Assembly: GCA_030689795.1 (NCBI GenBank)
Contig: JAUYEO010000167.1
Span: 1-27,249 of the forward strand
Direction of reading: 5' to 3'
DNA length: 27,249 bases
Source of the DNA: Desulfobacterales bacterium
Lineage (GTDB): Bacteria > Desulfobacterota > Desulfobacteria > Desulfobacterales > RPRI01
Shown: positions 22,633 through 27,249 of the stretch, one piece after another
How the letters are laid out: each line of letters opens with the position of its first letter
Position numbering within the stretch: the stretch's first letter is position 1
Position numbers and translations under genes: made by a program
Notes under the pieces: model-generated
What the model saw: the letters and a program-made list of their open reading frames with translations, nothing else
Database searches by the model: none
What the model was told of the DNA's origin: nothing

Positions 22633-23619
22633 ATGCAGGAGATCAGACAGCTCGAGGCGCTCGAAAAATACCACGTCCATTTTGCCGAAAAGCTCGCCGG
22701 GCCGGTGCTTGCCTCAGGAGTGGAAATACTCCAGTTAAACGTTGGAAAGCGGTGCAACCTTTCCTGCAGGCACTGTCATGTGGAAGCAGGCAATGAGAGA
22801 AAAGAGATGATGTCCGGAGATATTCTCAAACGGTGCCTCGAAGTGATAAGGGAAAACAGCGGCATTACCACGATAGATATCACCGGCGGAGCCCCGGAGA
22901 TGAATCCTTCCGTAAAGGGTTTCATAAAGGATGCGGCAAAGATCGGGCGGCGCCTGATGGTGAGATCCAACCTGGCCATACTGGCGGACGAGGATTACGC
23001 CGATTATGCGGAGATCTACGCGGATAACGGAGTCGAGATCGTAGCGTCGCTTCCCGACTGCGACGAGGCGAGGGCCGACCGCCAGCGCGGGGCAGGTTTC
23101 TTCCGGAAATTCATAGGGGTTGCGGAAAGGCTGAATGAAATGGGATATGGAAAGCCGGGCACCGGCCTGCTCCTCAACCTTGTGCATAACCCTGTCGGGG
23201 CATACCTGCCGGCTTTGCAGAAGAGCATCGAAGAGGACTACCGCACCCGCCTGAAGAGTTACCACGGCCTGGATTTCAACGCTCTGTATTGCATAAACAA
23301 CATGCCGGTGGGCAGGTATCTTGACTTCCTCATTGCTTCCGGGAATTACGAAGATTACATGCAGGTACTCGCGGAAGCGTTCAACCCTGCTGCATTAGAT
23401 AACGTGATGTGCAGGACAATGGTCTCCGTGGCATGGGACGGAACCCTATATGACTGCGATTTCAACCAGATGCTCGGACTTCCGGTCTGCCCGGAACATT
23501 CCAGGCATATAGGAAGTTTCGACTTGAAACGGCTTGGGAACCGCCCTATAGCTCTGCATAACCATTGTTATGGATGTACGGCAGGCGCAGGCTCGTCCTG
23601 CCAGGGATCGCTTGATTAG
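22633..23619 (+). CDS. arsS: Arsenosugar-biosynthesis radical SAM protein ArsS (TIGR04167-type), Cys form
   Basis: A 328-residue radical SAM enzyme. The [4Fe-4S] motif CxxxCxxC is CNLSCRHC at 41-48, followed by DITGGAPEMNP (~98-108), the SAM-binding GGAPE segment. The C-terminal Cys-rich domain holds WDGTLYDCDFNQMLG and CYGCTAGAGSSCQG. Relatives can carry selenocysteine in this tail, and here all positions are Cys. Known ArsS enzymes add a 5'-deoxyadenosyl group to dimethylarsenic to form the arsenosugar precursor. In this family at large (rSAM/selenodomain systems) the substrate is not always proven. No arsM methyltransferase is in the window, so the substrate must come from elsewhere or differ. 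Two glycosyltransferases follow. Confidence 0.9.
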   Translation: MQEIRQLEALEKYHVHFAEKLAGPVLASGVEILQLNVGKRCNLSCRHCHVEAGNERKEMMSGDILKRCLEVIRENSGITTIDITGGAPEMNPSVKGFIKDAAKIGRRLMVRSNLAILADEDYADYAEIYADNGVEIVASLPDCDEARADRQRGAGFFRKFIGVAERLNEMGYGKPGTGLLLNLVHNPVGAYLPALQKSIEEDYRTRLKSYHGLDFNALYCINNMPVGRYLDFLIASGNYEDYMQVLAEAFNPAALDNVMCRTMVSVAWDGTLYDCDFNQMLGLPVCPEHSRHIGSFDLKRLGNRPIALHNHCYGCTAGAGSSCQGSLD

Positions 23620-23623
23620 AGAA

Positions 23624-24313
23624 ATGGTCTCGATAATAATTCCGGTCTACAACGAAGAAAAGATAATAGCCGGGCAGCTTCAGCGCCTGTCGGCAGTTAC
23701 AGGCTCTGATACGGAAGTGATCGCAGTTGACTGCGGAAGCGCCGACCGGACTGCCTGTATCATAGAGGCTCATGAAAATGTAACTCTTCTCAAGTCTCCC
23801 CGGAAGGGCCGGGCGGTCCAGATGAATTACGGCGCTTCTTTTGCAAAAGGGGATATTCTTTTGTTTCTGCATGCCGATGCAATGCTCCCCGCGGTCTGGA
23901 AGTCCGAGATCGGCAGGGCGATTGAAAGCGGCTGTGTCGCGGGCGGATTCAGGATCAGGTGCGGTGGGCATGAGGCGCTCGGGAGGAGCGAGCGGTTTTT
24001 TGCATACCTGTCGGGCATAAGATCCCGTTATGCAAAATACATGTACGGTGACCAGGCGATCTTCGTGAAAAAAAACGCATTCGAGTCCGTTTCGGGTTTT
24101 CCTGAAATTCCTATATTGGAAGATTATGAATTTTCAAGAAGGATATCAGGAATCGGGAAAATATACTATTCACGGCAGGTTGTCGATGTTTCCTACAGGC
24201 GGTTTGCGCACGGAGTCGTAACTGCCGCAGCGCTGATGCTGACGATTCCTTTTATGTACAGGCTGGGAGTGCCGCCCGATTACCTTGCTGGATTATACAG
24301 GGATATACGATGA
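23624..24313 (+). CDS. rSAM/selenodomain-associated family 2 glycosyltransferase (TIGR04283-type)
   Basis: A 229-residue GT-A glycosyltransferase starting MVSIIIPVYNEEKIIAGQL. The nucleotide-sugar pocket is seen as DCGSADRT (36-43, usually DGGSxDGT), KSPRKGRAVQMNYGA (57-71) and the DxD-equivalent LHADAMLP (82-89). EDYEFSRR near residue 166 is the acceptor-side motif. The C-terminus is hydrophobic. The family co-occurs with ArsS-type proteins and is thought to modify the product sugar. The frame is open from an ATG at 23570 inside arsS, but those 18 residues are a shadow of the arsS tail, so I chose 23624, 4 bp after the arsS stop. The ribosome-binding site is weak. The 128-bp element begins 4 bp after this gene ends. 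Confidence 0.88.
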   Translation: MVSIIIPVYNEEKIIAGQLQRLSAVTGSDTEVIAVDCGSADRTACIIEAHENVTLLKSPRKGRAVQMNYGASFAKGDILLFLHADAMLPAVWKSEIGRAIESGCVAGGFRIRCGGHEALGRSERFFAYLSGIRSRYAKYMYGDQAIFVKKNAFESVSGFPEIPILEDYEFSRRISGIGKIYYSRQVVDVSYRRFAHGVVTAAALMLTIPFMYRLGVPPDYLAGLYRDIR

Positions 24314-24317
24314 AAGA

Positions 24318-24445
24318 TGACAGCTTCGTAAAAAGTCATTCTGCTGTGTTGCACTTCATCTTTCGTCATTGCAGCGTACCAGTAAGTACGCTTCATTCCT
24401 CAAGATTCGTGCGCCTTGCATAATGAGCTTTTTACTTTGCCGTCA
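24318..24445 (+). repeat. 128-bp imperfect-palindromic element, copy 2
   Basis: Same length and orientation as the copy at 20141, with six substitutions, three of them clustered in the central loop. It fills the gap between the two glycosyltransferase genes, starting 4 bp after one stop and ending 5 bp before the next ATG. The two copies are direct repeats about 4.05 kb apart that bracket aspS and arsS. Confidence 0.9.
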
Positions 24446-24450
24446 AAAAT

Positions 24451-25134
24451 ATGACTTTTAAAGAGACCATCAAAAATAACCTGCTTGTCATTTTTGCAAG
24501 GGAACCGGTTCCGGGGTGTGTCAAGACGAGGCTTGCAAAGGATGTCGGTATTGCGGCTGCTGCGGCCCTGTATGATCTGATGCTGCGCCATGTCGTAAAG
24601 AGCGTGATTTCGACGCAATACGACATTGTTATCTGCAAGACGCCTGAGAGCGGGGGCGCATGCTTTGAGAGCATGGCCCCCGGCGCCGTTGTCAGGGATC
24701 AGCCGGAAGGGGATCTCGGAGAGAAAATGTCGGGTGTTTTCAAGGCGGAATTCGCCCGCGGGTACAGGCGAATCTGCATAATCGGGACAGATTGCCCAGG
24801 CATATCATCTTCCGATATTCTGCGGGCTTTTGAACTTCTCGGAAACTTTCAACTTGTACTGGGACCTTCCTGTGACGGGGGGTACTACCTGGTAGGTCTG
24901 TCGGTTTTTCATCCGGAATTGTTTGAGGGCATTGCCTGGAGCACGGACGAGGTGCTTTCCGGCACTCTCAGAATTGCCCGCTCCCTTGGTATCGGTTATG
25001 GCTGTCTTGCAGTCAGGGTCGATATCGATGAGATCGCCGATCTTGAAAGATACATTTCAGAAAGTTTCGGAACGGAACTGTCTTCTGCATTTACGAAAAT
25101 ATTACAGGAGTGCGGATGGAAAAAGGCAAAATAA
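24451..25134 (+). CDS. rSAM/selenodomain-associated DUF2064 (CofC-like) glycosyl/nucleotidyltransferase (TIGR04282-type)
   Basis: A 227-residue protein with the DUF2064 pattern: LLVIFAREPVPGCVKTRLAK (11-30), RICIIGTDCPGI near 108-119, and LGPSCDGGYYLVGL near 136-149. It is related to CofC-type nucleotidyltransferases and GT-A enzymes, and is the standard partner of the TIGR04283 transferase in ArsS clusters. The conserved N-terminus begins right after the ATG at 24451, and an in-frame TGA at 24424 rules out an earlier start. No ribosome-binding site is visible: the bases where it should be belong to the 128-bp element. The 3' end overlaps the 22-codon ORF at 25116 in another frame. Confidence 0.87.
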   Translation: MTFKETIKNNLLVIFAREPVPGCVKTRLAKDVGIAAAAALYDLMLRHVVKSVISTQYDIVICKTPESGGACFESMAPGAVVRDQPEGDLGEKMSGVFKAEFARGYRRICIIGTDCPGISSSDILRAFELLGNFQLVLGPSCDGGYYLVGLSVFHPELFEGIAWSTDEVLSGTLRIARSLGIGYGCLAVRVDIDEIADLERYISESFGTELSSAFTKILQECGWKKAK

Positions 25135-25184
25135 TAACAGGCCTGCTGTTTGCGGCCGTGATTCTCGTCTTTTTCCTGAAGTAG
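25116..25184 (+). pseudogene. 22-residue membrane ORF, probable remnant start of a TVP38/TMEM64-family protein
   Basis: MEKGKIITGLLFAAVILVFFLK: a basic start and one hydrophobic helix, then TAG. AGGAG lies 5 nt before the ATG, and the ORF overlaps the end of the preceding gene by 19 bp, as a coupled operon gene would. TVP38/TMEM64 membrane proteins often sit between the DUF2064 transferase and a MerA-like reductase in such clusters and begin much like this. The rest of such a gene is absent: the reductase starts 11 bp later. It could instead be a true tiny membrane peptide. Confidence 0.45.
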
Positions 25185-25195
25185 GAGATTGAGGC

Positions 25196-26608
25196 ATGAA
25201 ATACGACCATCAGATAATCGTGATAGGCGGAGGAAGCGCGGGTCTTGTTGTTGCGGCCGGAGCTGCAGGCCTAGGCGCGGATGTCGCCCTTGTGGAGCGT
25301 GAAAAAATGGGCGGTGAATGCTTGAACAGCGGATGTGTTCCGTCAAAGGCTTTTCTGCGCTGCGCCCACCATGCCGCCGAAATCAGGGATTCTGCAAAAT
25401 TCGGAATCAGGGCAACGACAGACGAGGTCGATATGGAAGCCCTGATGCAGAGGGTGAGCGGCGTGATCGGGGAAATAGAGCCTCATGATTCCGCGGAAAG
25501 GTTCAGGGGCCTGGGAGTCAATGTAATAAAGGGCGAAGCCCGGATCGTTGATGCTCATCATCTGAGAGTTGCGGAAAAAGAGATCAGCGCGAAATATATC
25601 GTGATAGCAACCGGGTCTGAGGCACTGGTTCCCCCGATAAAGGGGCTTTCGGGAACACCTTACTACACTAACCGCAATATATTTTCCATAAAAAAACTTC
25701 CTGTAAATCTTGTGGTGCTTGGCGGCGGGTCCATCGGGCTTGAGCTGGGGCAGGGGTTTTCCCATCTCGGTTCGAAAGTTACGGTCATCGACATGATGGG
25801 ACGGCTTTTTATGAGAGATGACCAGGAAGTCGGCCCTCTGATGGAAAAAATGATGCGCGGTGAAGGTATGGAATTTCACCTGGGAGCGAAAATACTGGAG
25901 GTGACTCAAAACGACGGTTCCGGGGTGGTGAGAATCGAAAAAGAGAAAAAGATTCTTGATATCCCGTTCGATGCCCTGCTTGTTGCATTGGGAAGAGGGG
26001 CGGTAACCGATGGGCTTGGCCTGAATGATGCAGGCATTGCCGTCGACAAAAGGGGCTATATAAAGACGAATGACCGCCAGCAGACGAGCGTGCCCGGAAT
26101 ATATGCCTGCGGGGATGTGTGCGGGCCGTACCAGTTCACCCATATGGCCGGATACCAGGCGGGAATCGTTCTTCGCAACATCATATTCAAGTTTCCGGCC
26201 AGGGTCGATTATTCCGCAGTGCCGTGGGTCACTTACACGAGACCCGAAGTGGCCCATGCCGGGTATACGGAAGAGGCCGCGAAGGGAAAAGGGCTGCTGG
26301 GAGACAGCCTTCTCTGTGATCTTGCCGAAAACGACAGGGCGAGGACCGAAGGCGATGCTCCCGGGTTTATCAAGATTGTAATGGACAAAAAGGGGCGGAT
26401 TATCGGGACAACGATAGTTGGGAGAAAAGCAGGGGAAATGATTGCTCTTTCGGTTATGGCAATCGGGCGGAAGCTGAAAGCGACATGCTTTATGAAGATG
26501 GTGTTTCCTTATCCGACGGAGTCTGAAATCTACGGCCTTGCATCAAGGAATATAGCAAAAAAATCTCTCAAACCTTGGATGAAAAAAGTTGTCAGGATGA
26601 TGATCTGA
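25196..26608 (+). CDS. MerA-like pyridine nucleotide-disulfide oxidoreductase (FAD-dependent)
   Basis: A 470-residue flavoprotein. FAD-binding IIVIGGGSAGLVVA (7-20), redox-active disulfide GGECLNSGCVPSK (Cys42, Cys47), NAD(P)-binding VVLGGGSIGLELG near 176-188, second FAD motif GIYACGDVCG near 301-310, and a C-terminal dimerisation domain (~345-455). The lipoamide-dehydrogenase HxHPTxxE reads FPYPTESE, so the catalytic His is missing. There is no N-terminal heavy-metal domain and no C-terminal Cys pair, so it is not a standard mercuric reductase. It belongs to the MerA-like group that travels with TVP38/TMEM64 and ArsS-type genes. It may reduce an arsenical or a small disulfide, which is inference. 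GGAG lies about 9 nt before the ATG. Confidence 0.9.
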   Translation: MKYDHQIIVIGGGSAGLVVAAGAAGLGADVALVEREKMGGECLNSGCVPSKAFLRCAHHAAEIRDSAKFGIRATTDEVDMEALMQRVSGVIGEIEPHDSAERFRGLGVNVIKGEARIVDAHHLRVAEKEISAKYIVIATGSEALVPPIKGLSGTPYYTNRNIFSIKKLPVNLVVLGGGSIGLELGQGFSHLGSKVTVIDMMGRLFMRDDQEVGPLMEKMMRGEGMEFHLGAKILEVTQNDGSGVVRIEKEKKILDIPFDALLVALGRGAVTDGLGLNDAGIAVDKRGYIKTNDRQQTSVPGIYACGDVCGPYQFTHMAGYQAGIVLRNIIFKFPARVDYSAVPWVTYTRPEVAHAGYTEEAAKGKGLLGDSLLCDLAENDRARTEGDAPGFIKIVMDKKGRIIGTTIVGRKAGEMIALSVMAIGRKLKATCFMKMVFPYPTESEIYGLASRNIAKKSLKPWMKKVVRMMI

Positions 26609-26712
26609 ATGGTTATATTTATCCGATATCACATAATTTATTTATTTTCTCACATATTCCGGGACTTAATTTATCTGGTCAACCGGGCGGGAAAGCGGTG
26701 AGAAATTTTTTC

Positions 26713-26741
26713 TTGACTTTGGCGCCGTTCTCTAATAGATA
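26713..26741 (+). promoter_or_regulatory. Probable promoter of tRNA-Asn
   Basis: TTGACT (26713-26718), 17-bp spacer, TAGATA (26736-26741). Transcription would begin about 15 bp before the mature tRNA. The -10 is a moderate match. The 104 bases before it (26609-26712) are AT-rich with no other signal I can support. Confidence 0.5.
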
Positions 26742-26762
26742 AGCAATCCTTTCAAAGACTGA

Positions 26763-26838
26763 TCCCCAGTAGCTCAGTCGGTAGAGCAAGTGGCTGTTAA
26801 CCACTGGGTCCGCGGTTCGAGTCCGTGCTGGGGAGCCA
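26763..26838 (+). tRNA. tRNA-Asn (anticodon GTT)
   Basis: A 76-nt gene with a 7-bp acceptor stem (TCCCCAG/CTGGGGA), D arm GCTC...GAGC, anticodon stem AGTGG/CCACT with loop CTGTTAA (anticodon GTT), a 5-bp variable region, T arm CGCGG-TTCGAGT-CCGTG, discriminator G and an encoded CCA. No mismatch disturbs the cloverleaf apart from one G-T pair. With the AspRS signature at 20329, it is likely charged by the amidotransferase route. Confidence 0.98.
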
Positions 26839-26891
26839 AACCGGGTCAAAACTGGGCACTCTTTCAAGGTGCTCACGTTTTGTTGACATAT

Positions 26892-26943
26892 GAAGTGCGC
26901 CTGCCATGGCAGAATAACTGCCGGACGGGCGCACTTCTTTTTT
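26892..26943 (+). terminator. Rho-independent terminator of tRNA-Asn
   Basis: A perfect 10-bp stem, GAAGTGCGCC (26892-26901) with GGCGCACTTC (26928-26937), is followed by six T. The large loop contains a second small palindrome, CTGCCATGGCAG (26901-26912). It lies 54 bp after the tRNA. Confidence 0.85.
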
Positions 26944-27082
26944 GTCCGCTTTATCCATCCTGATTTCAATTACCAACACATATCTGTCATTTCTTGTAAC
27001 CAACCATGGAAACAGCATATTATTAAGAAAAACCTCCGGGAATTTTTTTGGGACAACTTGTTGAACAAGATAAATCTTGCAT

Positions 27083-27138
27083 ATTTTCCTGAATAATGCC
27101 ATATTCCTGTTTAGGAAAATGGAGGAATTCAGGAAAAT
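27083..27138. promoter_or_regulatory. Nested inverted half-sites before the right-edge gene, probable operator
   Basis: ATTTTCCTGAAT (27083-27094) and ATTCAGGAAAAT (27127-27138) are exact reverse complements. Between them lies TTCCT-GTTT-AGGAA (27104-27117). Four copies of the TTCCT/AGGAA core therefore sit within 56 bp, and the last reaches the start codon. Just upstream, CTTGTT-G-AACAAG (27057-27069) is another palindrome. The layout suggests a repressor site over a promoter and start. Confidence 0.5.
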
Positions 27139-27249
27139 GCCTACAAAAAGAGAAATGATAGACCAGTTGCGGAGCGGTAAGGTTGTCCTCTCACCACTCT
27201 CTTTTCGATTTCTGGAAGGACAATTGGAGGTTGATGGAAACCGTCGGCT
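27137..27249 (+). CDS. Unidentified gene, N-terminus only
   Basis: The frame MPTKREMIDQLRSGKVVLSP... runs open to the window edge (37 complete codons). GGAGGA lies 10 nt upstream. An in-frame ATG at 27119 is the alternative start but would fall between the inverted repeats with no ribosome-binding site. The opening is helical and basic. I recognise no family. The repeated half-sites over its start suggest it belongs to an autoregulated gene or operon. Confidence 0.55.
   Translation, partial: MPTKREMIDQLRSGKVVLSPLSFRFLEGQLEVDGNRR

Noticed and set aside
25343..26257. 304-codon minus-strand frame
   Set aside because: Antisense to the MerA-like flavoprotein; no domain seen.
26679..26969. 96-codon minus-strand frame with PARTRTADPVVNS
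   Set aside because: It is antisense to tRNA-Asn; this peptide string is a well-known false translation of tRNA genes.

Overview
The window looks like chromosomal DNA of a strictly or facultatively anaerobic, Desulfobacterota-like (old 'Deltaproteobacteria') organism. This is inferred from gene content: a TAXI-type TRAP transporter, an ADP-forming acyl-CoA synthetase, a NifX-like protein, an aspartyl-tRNA synthetase with non-discriminating signature residues next to tRNA-Asn, and a rSAM/selenodomain-type (arsenosugar) cluster. No search was possible, so the taxonomy is a suggestion. There is no rRNA, CRISPR, phage or transposase gene.

Layout. (1) 1-1660, plus strand, partly decayed: a 5'-cut uncharacterised gene, a NifX/NifB-like small protein, a fragment resembling the C-terminus of a universal stress protein, a K+ channel pore truncated after its selectivity filter, and a small helical protein. 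(2) 1683-8763, minus strand: a catabolic operon of RpiR-type regulator, ADP-forming acyl-CoA synthetase, crotonase, TAXI solute-binding protein and fused TRAP permease. Its promoter (TTGACA-17-AATAAT) is overlapped by a perfect 15-bp inverted repeat. The simplest reading is uptake of a carboxylate, activation to its CoA ester and hydration of an enoyl intermediate, under autoregulation. (3) 9074-12947: plsC converges with a three-gene minus-strand operon whose genes overlap by 4 bp each (DUF2062 protein, rsmA/ksgA, cNMP-binding patatin phospholipase). (4) 13159-16693: a small winged-helix protein, a G-rich 7-bp tandem repeat, and a presequence-protease-like M16C peptidase.

(5) 16826-18710: a DUF2520 Rossmann protein divergent from panB, a candidate alternative ketopantoate reductase. 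(6) 18895-22116: hisS and aspS, separated by a 128-bp imperfect-palindromic element that supplies the hisS stop codon. (7) 22296-26608: an AhpD-like protein, radical SAM ArsS, two rSAM-associated glycosyltransferases and a MerA-like flavoprotein. A second copy of the 128-bp element lies in this cluster, as does a 22-codon ORF that looks like the beheaded start of a TVP38/TMEM64 membrane protein. (8) 26713-27249: tRNA-Asn(GTT) with its promoter, a strong terminator, a cluster of inverted half-sites, and the start of an unidentified gene cut by the window edge.

Most interesting points: the operator/promoter/start overlap of the RpiR operon; the duplicated ribosome-binding site and start codon of the TAXI protein; the paired 128-bp elements abutting genes; and the arsenosugar-like cluster with a collapsed membrane-protein gene. 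I did not find a clearly unprecedented multi-gene system.
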